Positions 18,074 to 28,177 are shown, counted from the first letter of the stretch. The stretch is DNA of 64,000 nucleotides from Pseudoramibacter alactolyticus (GCF_050908235.1 NZ_CP194340.1), one strand, 5' to 3'. Notes: a model not told the origin generated them from the sequence alone. Numbers and translations: made by a program.

Positions 18074-19057
18074 TTATTCCTTTCCAAACGTTTGATTAAC
18101 AGTCCCTGCCGCTGTCGGCGAGCTGAATGTATTGTATTGCGCTTGCATCGCTGCTGCCATCGCTTCCGACGACGCATAATCCGCCGGATCGTACCAGCGA
18201 ATGCGCCGGTCCCGGCGAAACCAGGTGAGCTGACGCTTTGCAAAATGTCTGGTATCCCGCTTTAAAATGTGCACGCATTCTGCCAATGGCTGTTCACCGC
18301 GCACCGCCGGGATAAGCTCCTTGTAGCCGATGGCCTGCATCGACAAAAGTTCCGGCCCGTAACCAGCATCAAGCAGTGCCAACACTTCATCAAGCAGGCC
18401 GCCGGCCATCATCTGGTCCACCCGATGGTCAATGCGCGCGTAAAGCTCAGAACGCGCCATGCCGATACCCATCATCACAAAATCGTACGGCAATTCGATT
18501 TGTCTGGCTCGGGCTTCCCACGCGCTCTTGGTTTTCCCTGTCACCTGATAAACTTCCATCGCCCGGACGATACGTTTTTTATTATGGGGGTGAATCTTTT
18601 CGGCCGCCGCCGGATCCAAAGTCTCAAGCTCCCGATAAAGCGCTTCGGCTCCCTCGGTGTCGTACCGCGCCTCAAGCGCTTCGCGCACCGCCGGATCGCT
18701 GGCCGGCTCGGCAAAGCCCCAAGGTAACGTCAGCGCGTTGATATAAAGTCCGGTGCCACCGACGACAATCGGCACCCGTTCCCGGGACAAAATCGCTTTG
18801 ATAACCGCCTGGGCATCATCTTTAAACGCCGCGACGGAATAAGCCGTGTCCGGCGATACGAAGTCCACCAAATGATGAGGCACCGCCGCCCGCTCGGCCG
18901 GCGTCGGCTTGGCCGTGCCGATGGCCATCTCACGGTAAATCTGCATCGAATCCGCCGAAATGATTTCTCCGTTCAGCCGCCCCGCCAAAGCGATGCCTGC
19001 ACTGGTTTTTCCAGATGCTGTCGCGCCGACAATCACCGCGATTTTCGGTTTTGTCAT
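18074..19057 (-). CDS. miaA: tRNA dimethylallyltransferase MiaA
   Basis: A 327-residue enzyme that adds the dimethylallyl group to N6 of A37 in tRNAs reading U-starting codons. The P-loop 'VGATASGKTSAGIALA' is at residues 10-25, the substrate motif 'ISADSMQIYREMAIGTAKP' follows at about 33-51, and 'HFAKRQLTWFRRD' is the tRNA-binding motif. The gene overlaps the mutL stop by 4 nt (ATGA). Its product is the substrate of MiaB, encoded in the same cluster. Confidence 0.97.
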   Translation of the reverse strand: MTKPKIAVIVGATASGKTSAGIALAGRLNGEIISADSMQIYREMAIGTAKPTPAERAAVPHHLVDFVSPDTAYSVAAFKDDAQAVIKAILSRERVPIVVGGTGLYINALTLPWGFAEPASDPAVREALEARYDTEGAEALYRELETLDPAAAEKIHPHNKKRIVRAMEVYQVTGKTKSAWEARARQIELPYDFVMMGIGMARSELYARIDHRVDQMMAGGLLDEVLALLDAGYGPELLSMQAIGYKELIPAVRGEQPLAECVHILKRDTRHFAKRQLTWFRRDRRIRWYDPADYASSEAMAAAMQAQYNTFSSPTAAGTVNQTFGKE

Positions 19058-20964
19058 GATACCACCCGCTTAAATAATTTTTCGAGCTCGTACTGACTCA
19101 GATGCAAAATGATCGGCCGTCCGTGGGGACAGGTATAGGGATTTTCAAGACGCATAAGAGCGTCGATAAGCGTCTGAATTTCTTCCGGCGTTAAATCTTG
19201 ATTGCCCTTCACCGCTGCCTTGCAAGCCATCGTCGCCACCTTAAGCCAGCGTTTTTCTCGCAGCTCCCGGTCCCCGGTGAGCAGTGCCTCCATCCAAAGG
19301 GGCACCAGCGCCGTCGGCTGGGGCTCGCCTAAAATCAGCGGCACCGACCGCACCATCAAAGTCGTGTCACCAAAAACATCACAGTCATAGCCCTTGCGCA
19401 AAAGAGCGGGCTTAAGTTCTTCAAAACACGCCATGAGCTTTGCCGAGATATCCACCGGCTCCGGCACCATCAGCGTCTGAGCATCCGCCGCGGCATCCGT
19501 CAAAAATTGTTTGCGGTACTGCTCAAACATGAACGCTTCGTGGGCTGCATGTTGGTCGATCAAAATGACCTCCCGTCCCTTCTCAAGGATCACAAAGGTC
19601 TTAAATAATTGCCCGATGACCACGGCATCGCTTAAATCCAGATGAGGGCGCCCGGCTTTGGCCGCTTCGTAGTCCTGCAAAGATTCGTGCACTGTCGCCG
19701 CCGCTTCCGGCGATAAATCCGGCGGTTTAACGGATACCGTTTGCCGCAGCAGCTGCGATTTCTGTTCCGGCGCTTCAAATGACGAAACTGCGCGAAACGT
19801 TGTCAGCGCCTGATTCGGCACAGGCGCATTTTCGGGCACGTCAAAAAAGGGCGTTTGCTCTTTGATCTGCATTTGCTCGCCGGGCACTTCTTCAAAAGCC
19901 TGCGCTTCTTCGGTTGGCACGAATTTCGCGACAGCCGGTTCTTCATCTAAGGCTTTGCCGAGATCGACCGTTAAATCCATCGCGCGAACCGTTGTGCGAA
20001 TCCCCTGCCGAAACAGAATATCTACCAGGCTTTGATTGAGAATGCCGATTTCCGTCTTCGCGGGGTGCATGTTGACGTCGAGCATCTTGCCTGGCAGTTC
20101 GATAAATACGATGCCCACCGGATGTTTGTGATGCATCAGATAGCCTTCGTAGGCCGTCTCAAAAGCATGGGACAGGGCTTTATTTTCAAAAACGCGGCTG
20201 TTCATGAAAAAAAGCTGACGGTCCCGGCTGCTGCGCATCGCCGTCAGATTGCCAATATAGCCTTCAAGCCGCATGGGCGCGTTGGCCACATTGAGGGGAT
20301 GGAGGCTATTTAAAAAACTGCGGCCGTACAAGCAGGCGATCACATCCGAAAGTTCACCGCTTCCCGGCGTACTGAACACGCGCCGTCCGTCCGCCGTATA
20401 GGTAAAGGCAATCTCCGGATGGGACAGCGCGAGGCGTTCCATCAGATCGTGGATGGCCATCCCCTCGGTTTTATCCTTCTGCATATGCTTTTGCCGGGCC
20501 GGCACATTGTAAAACAAATCGCTCACATCGATATCGGTCCCTCGATTAAAGGGCATGACCCGCTGATTTACCACGCGTCCGCCTTCAAGCAGAGTCTCGC
20601 TTCCCATCTCTTCGTCAGAAGCGATGGTTTTAACCACAATGCGACTGACCGCCGCGATGCTTGCCAGTGCCTCCCCACGAAACCCGAGAGTATCCAACGT
20701 GTTTAAATCCGAAATGGTGGATAGTTTGCTGGTGGCATGGCGCGTAAAGGCCAGAGGGATTTCGTGATAGTGAATCCCAGCGCCGTTATCCGCCACGCGG
20801 ATGCGCTTTTTGCCGCCCTTTTCCACGATAATCGCCACCCGCGTGCTGCCCGCGTCAATGGCGTTTTCAATCAGCTCCTTGACGACCGAGGCCGGACGAA
20901 CAATCACTTCGCCCGCGGCGATTTTCTCGATGGTCTCGTGGTTAAGCATTTTAATTTTCACCAT
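19054..20964 (-). CDS. mutL: DNA mismatch repair protein MutL
   Basis: A 636-residue protein with an N-terminal GHKL ATPase ('ELIENAIDAG', 'DNGAGI', 'TLGFRGEAL') and a C-terminal dimer/nuclease domain. The endonuclease metal motif is present as DQHAAHEAFMFE, with ACKAAVK and CPHGRP. This MutL should therefore nick DNA itself, as expected where MutH is absent. The middle about 80 residues are a Pro/Glu-rich linker. It starts 21 nt after mutS with AAGGAG upstream. Confidence 0.98.
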   Translation of the reverse strand: MVKIKMLNHETIEKIAAGEVIVRPASVVKELIENAIDAGSTRVAIIVEKGGKKRIRVADNGAGIHYHEIPLAFTRHATSKLSTISDLNTLDTLGFRGEALASIAAVSRIVVKTIASDEEMGSETLLEGGRVVNQRVMPFNRGTDIDVSDLFYNVPARQKHMQKDKTEGMAIHDLMERLALSHPEIAFTYTADGRRVFSTPGSGELSDVIACLYGRSFLNSLHPLNVANAPMRLEGYIGNLTAMRSSRDRQLFFMNSRVFENKALSHAFETAYEGYLMHHKHPVGIVFIELPGKMLDVNMHPAKTEIGILNQSLVDILFRQGIRTTVRAMDLTVDLGKALDEEPAVAKFVPTEEAQAFEEVPGEQMQIKEQTPFFDVPENAPVPNQALTTFRAVSSFEAPEQKSQLLRQTVSVKPPDLSPEAAATVHESLQDYEAAKAGRPHLDLSDAVVIGQLFKTFVILEKGREVILIDQHAAHEAFMFEQYRKQFLTDAAADAQTLMVPEPVDISAKLMACFEELKPALLRKGYDCDVFGDTTLMVRSVPLILGEPQPTALVPLWMEALLTGDRELREKRWLKVATMACKAAVKGNQDLTPEEIQTLIDALMRLENPYTCPHGRPIILHLSQYELEKLFKRVVS

Positions 20965-20985
20965 TCGTCTCCTTCCGAAAACACT

Positions 20986-23634
20986 TTATTCCTGCAACTG
21001 ATGTTTTAAATCGTTGAGTGCATTCATCGCTTCAAGGGGTGTCATGCTGTCAATTTCCAGATCTTTAAGACTTTCGAGCGCCGCTTGCTCGTTGGAGTCA
21101 AGCATTCTCTCCTTGGCCTGCTCGAGCATTTCAGAATAAAAGCTCACCTGATTGTCAAGCGCTGCGGCGCGCTCTCCATCAAGCACACCCGCGCGATAGG
21201 CCGATTCTCCTTTATTCAGCTCTGCCAGAATATCCTTAGCCCGCGCCGTCACAATTTTGGGAAACCCGGCAAGCTGTGCCACCTCGATGCCATAGCTTTG
21301 ATCCGCCGCGCCGCGTTTGATTTTTCGCAGAAAAACTACCCCGTCTTTTGTCTCCTTCAGCGCAATGCTGAAGTTTTTAATGCCCGGCTTCACGCCTTCC
21401 AGCTCTGTAAGCTCGTGATAATGCGTGGCAAAAAGTGTTTTCGCCCCGATGGTCAGCGGATTGGAAAGGTACTCCACCACGGCCCAGGCGATGCTGATGC
21501 CGTCAAAGGTGCTGGTGCCGCGGCCAATCTCGTCGAGAATCACCAGGGAATGACGGGTCGCGTTTTTCAATATATTAGACACTTCTGACATTTCAACCAT
21601 AAAAGTGCTTTGCCCCGTCGTCAGATCATCGGATGCCCCGATACGCGTAAAAATGCGGTCAACCACACCGATATGGGCACTGTCCGCCGGCACAAAGGAA
21701 CCGATCTGCGCCATCAGCGTGAGAATGGCCACCTGACGAATATAGGTCGATTTTCCGGCCATGTTCGGTCCGGTGATCAGCATCATGCGATTTTCGCCTT
21801 CATCCAGCGCGCAATTGTTGGCCACAAAAGTCCCGGTCTCCATGATCGCCTCCGCCACCGGATGCCGGCCGTTTTGAAAGGCGATCACGCCGTCTTCGGC
21901 AATTTCCGGCCGCACATAATGGCGTTCCACGCCCACCGCGGCCAGCGAATACAAGGCATCCAGCTGCGCCACATCCTGAGCGCGCTGTTGAATGCGGCGG
22001 GTCTGTGCCATGATTGTTTCTCGGATGTCGGTAAACAATTGATACTCCAGCTGAGCCAAACGCTCTTCCGAGCCAAGGATCTGTGTTTCCATGGATTTTA
22101 ATTCCGGCGTATAGAAACGCTCAACGTTGCTCAGGGTCTGCTTGCGGATATAATCTTCTGGCACCAGCGAGAGATTGGCTTTCGTCACTTCGATAAAATA
22201 ACCGAAAACCTTGTTATATTTCACCTTCAGAGATTTAATGCCGGTCTTCTCGCGCTCGGCACTCTCCAAATCGCGAATCCAGTCTTTACCTTTGGTATGC
22301 GCTTCGCGGTAACGGTCGATCTCCGCGTTATAACCGGTCTTGATCACACCGCCGTCACGCAACACAAAAGGGGCATCGTCGGCGATTCCCGCATCGATCA
22401 ATTTAAAAATGTCCTGCAAATCATCCGCCTCACCGTATCGCGACTGCAGATCCGGCGCCGCAACCGAATTAATCCACGCTTTCAGCTGTGGCAACATGGC
22501 CAGGGACTGCTTGAGCGACAGCATGTCCTTGGGATTCACCGTTCCGAAAGAGATCTTGCCGCAAATCCGTTCAAGATCGTAAATCTTGGTCAGAAGCGTC
22601 TTCAGTTCGGGGAGCGCTCCGGGATTAGCCGCGAGCTCGGCCACCAGGTTTTGCCTGATCTCAATTTTTTCACGATTGATCAGCGGCGCTTCCACCCATT
22701 GACGCAAAAGCCGTCCGCCCATGGCCGTCGCCGTCTGATCGAGCACCCAAAGCAAACTTCCCCGCTTGTCGCCGTGGCGCAGCGTCTCCGTCAGTTCCAG
22801 ATTGCGCCGCGTCGAAAGATCCAGCAGCATATAGGCTTCTATGCGGTAATAAGCCAGATGATTGATATGACCGAGCACTTTTTTCTGGCTTTCCGCCACA
22901 TAAGCCAACAGTGCGCCGGCAGCCCGCGTCGCCGCCTCGTGATCCTTCAGCCCCAGAGAGTCCAGTGCAAACACTTTGAACTGATCTTCAATCACGCGCT
23001 CGCAGGCGGCCTTTTCGTAATGGGCAGCCGCGCTGAGGCCGACCATGCAGCCAAAGCGCGTCTCGAGATTTTGAATCAAAGCCGATTGCTTATAAAGCAT
23101 CGGATTAACGATGATCTCCGACGGTTCAATCTTGCCCAGCTCGTTGACCAGCTCACCGCTGTCGGCTGTAAAAGGCAGTTCCGTCGCATAAAAAGCCCCG
23201 GTGGACACATCGAGATAGGCCAGGCCGAAAACCCGCCGGTCGCTGAAAATCGACGCGAGATAATTGTTCTTCTTGGCTTGAATCAGTCCGCCTTCAGTAA
23301 TCGTTCCGGGAGACACCACTTTAATGATGTCCCGCTTGACGATACCCTTGGCCGCCGCCGGATCCTCCATCTGCTCGCAGACGGCGACTTTATAGCCCTT
23401 CTCCACCAATTTGGCAATATAGGGCTCCGCCGCATGATGGGGCACACCGCACATCGGCGCCGGCTCGTCCAGGCCGCAACGCTTACCTGTCAGGGCAATT
23501 TCCAACGCCTTGGATGCGGTAATCGCATCGTCGAAAAACGTCTCATAAAAATCGCCGACGCGAAAGAGCATGATGGTATCCGGTACTTTTTCATGCATTT
23601 TTAAATATTGCTGCATCATCGGTGTTAAGCCCAT
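20986..23634 (-). CDS. mutS: DNA mismatch recognition protein MutS
   Basis: An 882-residue MutS1 protein. The mismatch-reading Phe-x-Glu is in 'RVGDFYETF' near residue 31. The ATPase domain has GPNMAGKST (near 634), 'TRIGASDDLTTGQSTFMVEM', and DEIGRGTSTFDG (Walker B/D-loop). The C-terminal end carries the helix-turn-helix dimer region. It finds mismatches and small loops, then recruits MutL, whose gene is next. The start is supported by GGAGG at 6 nt. Confidence 0.98.
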   Translation of the reverse strand: MGLTPMMQQYLKMHEKVPDTIMLFRVGDFYETFFDDAITASKALEIALTGKRCGLDEPAPMCGVPHHAAEPYIAKLVEKGYKVAVCEQMEDPAAAKGIVKRDIIKVVSPGTITEGGLIQAKKNNYLASIFSDRRVFGLAYLDVSTGAFYATELPFTADSGELVNELGKIEPSEIIVNPMLYKQSALIQNLETRFGCMVGLSAAAHYEKAACERVIEDQFKVFALDSLGLKDHEAATRAAGALLAYVAESQKKVLGHINHLAYYRIEAYMLLDLSTRRNLELTETLRHGDKRGSLLWVLDQTATAMGGRLLRQWVEAPLINREKIEIRQNLVAELAANPGALPELKTLLTKIYDLERICGKISFGTVNPKDMLSLKQSLAMLPQLKAWINSVAAPDLQSRYGEADDLQDIFKLIDAGIADDAPFVLRDGGVIKTGYNAEIDRYREAHTKGKDWIRDLESAEREKTGIKSLKVKYNKVFGYFIEVTKANLSLVPEDYIRKQTLSNVERFYTPELKSMETQILGSEERLAQLEYQLFTDIRETIMAQTRRIQQRAQDVAQLDALYSLAAVGVERHYVRPEIAEDGVIAFQNGRHPVAEAIMETGTFVANNCALDEGENRMMLITGPNMAGKSTYIRQVAILTLMAQIGSFVPADSAHIGVVDRIFTRIGASDDLTTGQSTFMVEMSEVSNILKNATRHSLVILDEIGRGTSTFDGISIAWAVVEYLSNPLTIGAKTLFATHYHELTELEGVKPGIKNFSIALKETKDGVVFLRKIKRGAADQSYGIEVAQLAGFPKIVTARAKDILAELNKGESAYRAGVLDGERAAALDNQVSFYSEMLEQAKERMLDSNEQAALESLKDLEIDSMTPLEAMNALNDLKHQLQE

Positions 23635-23683
23635 GGTTGTCCTCCGTTCTGCGATTTTTCACATTCTGTTTAAAATACCGTCC

Positions 23684-25014
23684 TTACACGGCGTGCCCAT
23701 CAAGACTAAAGGTCCTGGCGCAATCGATGTGTACTGGCACAATGGTGCCGATGGTTGCCGCGTTGCCATCAAAATTGACAAGTTTGCCGTTCATCGTCCG
23801 CCCGGTTAGACGATCTTCGTTGTGGGTGCTTTTCCCTTCCACCAGGACATCCACCGTCTGATCCTGAAACCAGAGATTGCGCTCGTTGCCTTCGCTATGG
23901 AGCACTTTGAGCAGCCGATTGAGCCGTTCGTGTTTGATATTCTCCGGAATCTGATCCGGCATTTTTGCCGCCGGCGTCCCTGTTCGAATCGAATACAAAA
24001 AAGAAAAGGCCGCGTCGAAATGACAACGCCGAACAATATCGAGAGTCTCTTCAAAATCAGTCTCAGTCTCTCCCGGGAAACCGACGATCAAATCCGTCGT
24101 GATGGCCACATGGGGAATGCGTTTATGCATCTTCTCCACCAAGGCGATGATCTTTTCTTTGGTGTAGCCGCGATGCATCGCTTTGAGCACCTTGGTCGAT
24201 CCGCTTTGAACCGCCAGATGCACCACCGGACACACCTTATCGCAGGCCGCGACGGCGTCAATCACCTCGTCTGTCATGTCTTTGGGATGACTGGTCATGA
24301 AACGGATCCGTTCGAGCCCTTCGATGGCATTCACATCCCGCAGCAAATCGGCAAAGCCGTAGCCATCCTTGCGGTCATTGCCATAGGAATTCACATTCTG
24401 CCCCAGCAGGGTCACTTCAAGACAGCCATCGGCCACAAGCGCTTTAACCTCATCGATGATTTTTTCGTGGGGGCGGCTGACTTCCCGCCCTCGGGTATAA
24501 GGGACAATGCAATACGTACAAAAATTATTGCACCCCTTCATGATAGACACATAGCTTTTGAATGGATAGCGCCGATCCACCGGCAGATTTTCGATCAGCC
24601 CGTCATCATCGTCATAAATTTCGATGGTTCGGTTGCCGCTGGCTTGATAATTGGCCAAAAGCTCAGGGAATCGGTGCAGATTGTGCGTGCCGAAAACAAT
24701 GTCAACCTGAGGATTGTCTTCCTTGATTTTTTTGACGATCTGCGGCTGCTGCATCATGCAGCCACAGACCGCCAAAATCAAATCCGGATTCTTTTTTTTA
24801 TATGTTTAAAATTGCCCACGTTGCCGAAAAAACGCACGTCTGCGTTTTCCCGAACTGAGCAGGTATTCATGACGACAAGGCCGGCTGTCGTTTCATCTTC
24901 TGTCGGGGTATAGCCCATGGCCTTTAACATCCCGGAAAGCTTTTCCGAGTCGTTTTCGTTCATCTGGCAGCCATAGGTTATCATTTTATAAGTTTTATTG
25001 ATTGAATTTGTCAA
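23684..25014 (-). CDS. miaB: tRNA methylthiotransferase MiaB, split by a one-base frameshift
   Basis: MiaB is a radical SAM enzyme that adds methylthio to isopentenyl-A37. Two overlapping frames make up the gene. The first (24778-25014, TTG start) has the N-terminal domain with ITYGCQMNENDSE and NTCSVRE. The second (23684-24781) has AVCGCMMQQ, the radical SAM motif CTYCIVPYTRG, and a C-terminal TRAM domain. The break is at a run of eight A near 24800: as read the peptide ends KKRIRI-stop, while one extra A (or a -1 slip on A-AAA-AAA-G) gives KKKNPDLILAVCGC, as in homologues. This could be a real mutation, a sequencing error, or slippage that restores the protein. All conserved Cys are intact across both pieces. 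Confidence 0.85.
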
Positions 25015-25017
25015 AAA

Positions 25018-26556
25018 TTATTTCTCCTGATCTTCCTGTTGTAGTTGCCTGATGGCGGCCGGCAATTGCGCAAGCACATCCGTCGCCGTCAGCGCGACCA
25101 TCCCCTTTTCAGCCGCCGCCAGATCTCCGGCCAAGCCATGCAGATAGACCCCGAGCTTTGCCGCGTCGGCCGGTGTCGGCATCTGCGCGACGAGTCCGCC
25201 GATGATCCCCGCCAGCACATCCCCGGAGCCCGCCGTAGCCATGCCGGCATTGCCCGTGGTGTTAAACCAGACGCGCACACCGCCGGTACCCGCGGCGCCG
25301 GGCTCAAAAATTAACGTGTGGTGGCCTTTAAGCACCAGCACCACCTGATAGGCGCTGACAAATTGCGTGCCCAGACCGATGGGATCCCGGCGAACCGCGT
25401 CGGACGTGGTGTTGCAAAGCCTTGCAAATTCCCCGGCATGAGGCGTGAGAATCAACGGCGCATGTGCGCCCTCTTCCAGAACATTCATGATCTTCGACAA
25501 ATGATAAAGCCCGTCTGCATCGATCACCATCGGTTTTTGCCGCGCGATTAACGTTTTAATCAGCTCGGAATGAAACGTCTGCCGTCCCAATCCCGGTCCG
25601 ACGACATAAGCATCCGTTTGCCGTTTTCGCAGCTCCTGAAAAAAGCTCTCGACGTCATAAGGGCGCACCATGATTTCCCAAGGCATCTGCCCCGCCGCAA
25701 TACCGTAAACCTCCCTGGGCACCCAACTGGTTACCAGGCCGGCGCCAGCGCGAAGGGATGCCGTCGCCGCCATCAAGCCTGCTCCCACCATTCCCTGACT
25801 GCCGGCAATCACCGACAAAGCGCCGTAGTCGTATTTATGGGAGTTCTTCTTTCTCGGCAAAAGCTCGGGCACGCTCTGTGCATCCAGTAAAAATTTAGTG
25901 CTGTCGCAATGGCGTTCCGAAATACCGACATCCACCAGAATTTGTTCGCCGGACAGATCCGGACCATCGCCCAGCAAATGACCGGTTTTATAGTTCTGAA
26001 TGACAAGGGTTTTATCAGCGCGAATGGCCGCGCCGACCGTTTGTCCTGTGTCTCCCCGAAGGCCCGAGGGCATATCGATGGCGTAAACCCTTTTATCCGA
26101 GCGGGCATTGACGGCGTCAAACAACGCCGCAACCGATTCGCGCAGCGGCCGGTCCCTTAGCCCATTGCCAAAGACCGCGTCGACAATCACGTTCGCATGA
26201 TCAAGCGATGCCTGAGTTTTTGCATCGAACCGCGTATAAAAATCACAAACCGCGCCGATATCTGTCAGCCGTTTGTAGTTTTGCAGGGCATTCGGTGAAA
26301 AATGCTCCGCCTTGCCCACAAAGAGCACCGATACCGAATAACCGCAGTTGTGTAAAAGCCGGGCGATCACCTGCCCGTCGCCGCCGTTATTGCCCGCGCC
26401 GCAAAGCACCAAAATCTTCTGTGTTTCGGTAAGCTCGGAAGCAATGATTTCATAGCAGCGCGTCCCCGCTCTTTCCATAAGCTCGTAATCGGCAATGCCA
26501 CTATTGATGGTTTGCTTGTCCATCACGGCCATTTCATCCGGCGTGACGATTTTCAT
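25018..26556 (-). CDS. nnr: Bifunctional NAD(P)H-hydrate epimerase/dehydratase
   Basis: A 512-residue fusion that repairs damaged NAD(P)H hydrates. The N-terminal epimerase (about 1-215) has 'LCGAGNNGGDGQVIARLL' and 'VDAVFGNGL'. The C-terminal ADP/ATP-dependent dehydratase (about 225-505) has 'VVGPGLGRQ', 'LTPHAGEFARL' and 'GNAGMATAGSGDVLAGIIGGL', the nucleotide and catalytic Asp region. It lies 3 nt upstream of miaB. A terminator sits between it and the small membrane gene further upstream. Confidence 0.95.
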   Translation of the reverse strand: MKIVTPDEMAVMDKQTINSGIADYELMERAGTRCYEIIASELTETQKILVLCGAGNNGGDGQVIARLLHNCGYSVSVLFVGKAEHFSPNALQNYKRLTDIGAVCDFYTRFDAKTQASLDHANVIVDAVFGNGLRDRPLRESVAALFDAVNARSDKRVYAIDMPSGLRGDTGQTVGAAIRADKTLVIQNYKTGHLLGDGPDLSGEQILVDVGISERHCDSTKFLLDAQSVPELLPRKKNSHKYDYGALSVIAGSQGMVGAGLMAATASLRAGAGLVTSWVPREVYGIAAGQMPWEIMVRPYDVESFFQELRKRQTDAYVVGPGLGRQTFHSELIKTLIARQKPMVIDADGLYHLSKIMNVLEEGAHAPLILTPHAGEFARLCNTTSDAVRRDPIGLGTQFVSAYQVVLVLKGHHTLIFEPGAAGTGGVRVWFNTTGNAGMATAGSGDVLAGIIGGLVAQMPTPADAAKLGVYLHGLAGDLAAAEKGMVALTATDVLAQLPAAIRQLQQEDQEK

Positions 26557-26585
26557 CTGTGCTCCTTTACTTTTTTCCTATAACG

Positions 26586-26611
26586 ACAAAAAGCAAGGCA
26601 ACGCCTTACTT
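26586..26611 (-). terminator. Terminator after the small membrane protein gene
   Basis: On the minus strand AAGTAAGGC-GTT-GCCTTGCTT is followed by TTTG, between the small membrane gene and nnr. Confidence 0.65.
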
Positions 26612-26633
26612 TTCGCTTTTGGACAATGCGATT

Positions 26634-26825
26634 TTACTCTCCCAGGGAACTGACCGGCTTTTCACCAATGGTGATCTCATAAATGGCGCGCGTTCCCTGC
26701 TGGGTCAGCTTTGCATTGTCCGCCCGGCTATAGATATTGCCGATGACAAAGGATGCCATTAAAAGCACCAGCATCATCGCCACGATAAAATAGACCACAT
26801 AGTCTCTGATTGAACTTTTTCCCAT
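26634..26825 (-). CDS. Small single-pass membrane protein
   Basis: A 63-residue product with one clear transmembrane helix (about residues 10-31, 'VVYFIVAMMLVLLMASFVIG') and a polar C-terminal tail that would lie outside. ATG 26825 has GAGG about 8 nt upstream; a GTG 12 nt earlier is also possible. I do not recognise a family. It lies about 50 nt after yebC and is closed by a terminator, so it is probably the second gene of a yebC transcript. Confidence 0.6.
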   Translation of the reverse strand: MGKSSIRDYVVYFIVAMMLVLLMASFVIGNIYSRADNAKLTQQGTRAIYEITIGEKPVSSLGE

Positions 26826-26876
26826 ATCCTGCCTCACTTTATCTTTTCTCGCTGGACCCGCTCCGGCCTCATGTGG

Positions 26877-27602
26877 TTACGCTTCGGCCCAGTTATGGAA
26901 AACTTCCTGGACATCGTCGTTGTCATCGAACATATCCAGCATTTTTTCCATCTTTTTGCTGTCTTCTTCGGAAAGCTCGGATTCCGTCGACGGAATCTGC
27001 GCAATTTCCCCGCTGGCCACCGACACCCCTGCGTTTTGAAGGGCTTCGAGCACCTGAGCAAAGTCGGAAGCGGCCGTTCGAATTTCATAACCGTCTTCAG
27101 AGGTTTCCATATCCTCAGCGCCGGCATCCAATGCCGTCATCATTAATTCGTCTTCATCAATATCGTCACTTTGTTCCACAAAAATGCGGCCGGCCCGCTC
27201 AAATAAAAAACCGACACAACCATTGGTCCCAAGATTGCCACCATTTTTATCAAAAATATGGCGCACATCGGCAGCCGTCCGGTTTTTGTTGTCCGTCAGC
27301 GTTTGGACGATCACCGCCGCCCCGCCCGGACCATAACCTTCGTAGGTGATTTCTTCATAAATGGCGTCATTCAATTCGCCGGAGCCCTTTTTAACGGCCC
27401 GATCAATATTGTCATTGGGCATATTGGCCGCTTTGGCCTTTGCCACCGCTTCCCGCAGCTTGGCATTCATTTCCGGATCGCCGCCGCCTTCTCTTGCCGC
27501 AACGGCAATGAGTTTTGCCATTTTGGTAAACACCTTGCCCCTGGCCGCATCCTGCTTGCCTTTTCTTTGTTTGATATTATTCCATTTCGAGTGTCCTGAC
27601 AT
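26877..27602 (-). CDS. yebC: YebC/PmpR family protein
   Basis: A 241-residue protein beginning 'MSGHSKWNNIKQRKGKQDAARGKVF', the family hallmark, and containing 'MPNDNIDRAVKKGSGE' and 'YEGYGPGG'. The family comprises DNA-binding regulators; some members have also been reported to help ribosomes through proline-rich stretches, so the name 'regulator' should be read loosely. It has its own near-consensus promoter about 75 nt upstream and a strong GGAGG ribosome site. Confidence 0.95.
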   Translation of the reverse strand: MSGHSKWNNIKQRKGKQDAARGKVFTKMAKLIAVAAREGGGDPEMNAKLREAVAKAKAANMPNDNIDRAVKKGSGELNDAIYEEITYEGYGPGGAAVIVQTLTDNKNRTAADVRHIFDKNGGNLGTNGCVGFLFERAGRIFVEQSDDIDEDELMMTALDAGAEDMETSEDGYEIRTAASDFAQVLEALQNAGVSVASGEIAQIPSTESELSEEDSKKMEKMLDMFDDNDDVQEVFHNWAEA

Positions 27603-27674
27603 CGCTATCCTCCATTTATCCTGATAATCTCATATGATTGCATCAAACCTGATAATCCATAATTTCGACTATTT

Positions 27675-27703
27675 ATTATAACACAGGGCTTTTCAGGTTT
27701 CAA
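27675..27703 (-). promoter_or_regulatory. Promoter of yebC
   Basis: TTGAAA and consensus TATAAT are separated by 17 nt on the minus strand. Confidence 0.75.
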
Positions 27704-27725
27704 ATCCGGACGATAACAATCGCTC

Positions 27726-27746
27726 CATTCGATTTTAAATCGAATG
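27726..27746. repeat. Palindrome upstream of the yebC promoter
   Basis: CATTCGATTT and AAATCGAATG form a near-perfect AT-rich palindrome 23 nt upstream of the yebC -35 box. It could be an operator or a second hairpin after the YdbC terminator. Confidence 0.4.
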
Positions 27747-27754
27747 CCCAATAC

Positions 27755-27780
27755 GAAAAGAAGCACGGCGATTGCCATGC
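27755..27780 (-). terminator. Terminator of the YdbC-like gene
   Basis: The stem GCATGGC-AATC-GCCGTGC is followed by TTCTTTT on the minus strand, just after the TAG stop. Confidence 0.65.
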
Positions 27781-27791
27781 TCATTCACGAC

Positions 27792-28016
27792 CTATGCGTC
27801 AAAATCCATCTCGTTTAAAATATCCCGCAATTCGATCAATTCGTCCGCGGTAAAAGTCAGTCCTTTGCGCATGCGTTCATGTCCCGGCGCCCAGTCGCGA
27901 ATATCGTATTTCGGATCTCTTTCGTTCCAGCTCACCAGATTGAGCTCTTTCTGCCAGCCGTTGCTGCCTTCGGATAATACGCCGATTTCTTCGACCACTT
28001 CGTAAGTAAATGCCAT
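27792..28016 (-). CDS. YdbC/PC4-like single-stranded DNA-binding protein
   Basis: A 74-residue protein: 'GWQKELNLVSWNERDPKYDIRDWAPGHERMRKGLTF' matches the YdbC family, which has the PC4/transcription-coactivator fold and binds single-stranded nucleic acid as a dimer. I use ATG 28016, preceded by AGGAGG at 6 nt. A longer open frame to 28178 adds 54 residues without a ribosome site and with unlikely composition. It stops with TAG; the next in-frame stop is about 19 codons on. Confidence 0.82.
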   Translation of the reverse strand: MAFTYEVVEEIGVLSEGSNGWQKELNLVSWNERDPKYDIRDWAPGHERMRKGLTFTADELIELRDILNEMDFDA

Positions 28017-28177
28017 CCCGTGCCTCCTGTTTGAACATTCTTGGTCAGACAAGGTATGCCTGAAATAAAAATATTCTAACACAAAGCATATCAATTGCAA
28101 CCTTTTAAACACTCGCCATCGTTTTAAGTTTTGGATGAAAAAACATAGTTTTTTGTCAACGCCCGTCATTTTAAGCA

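Noticed and set aside
22297..23604. 435-codon open frame on the plus strand
   Set aside because: It is antisense to mutS, with the same His/Arg-rich shadow composition and no recognisable family.
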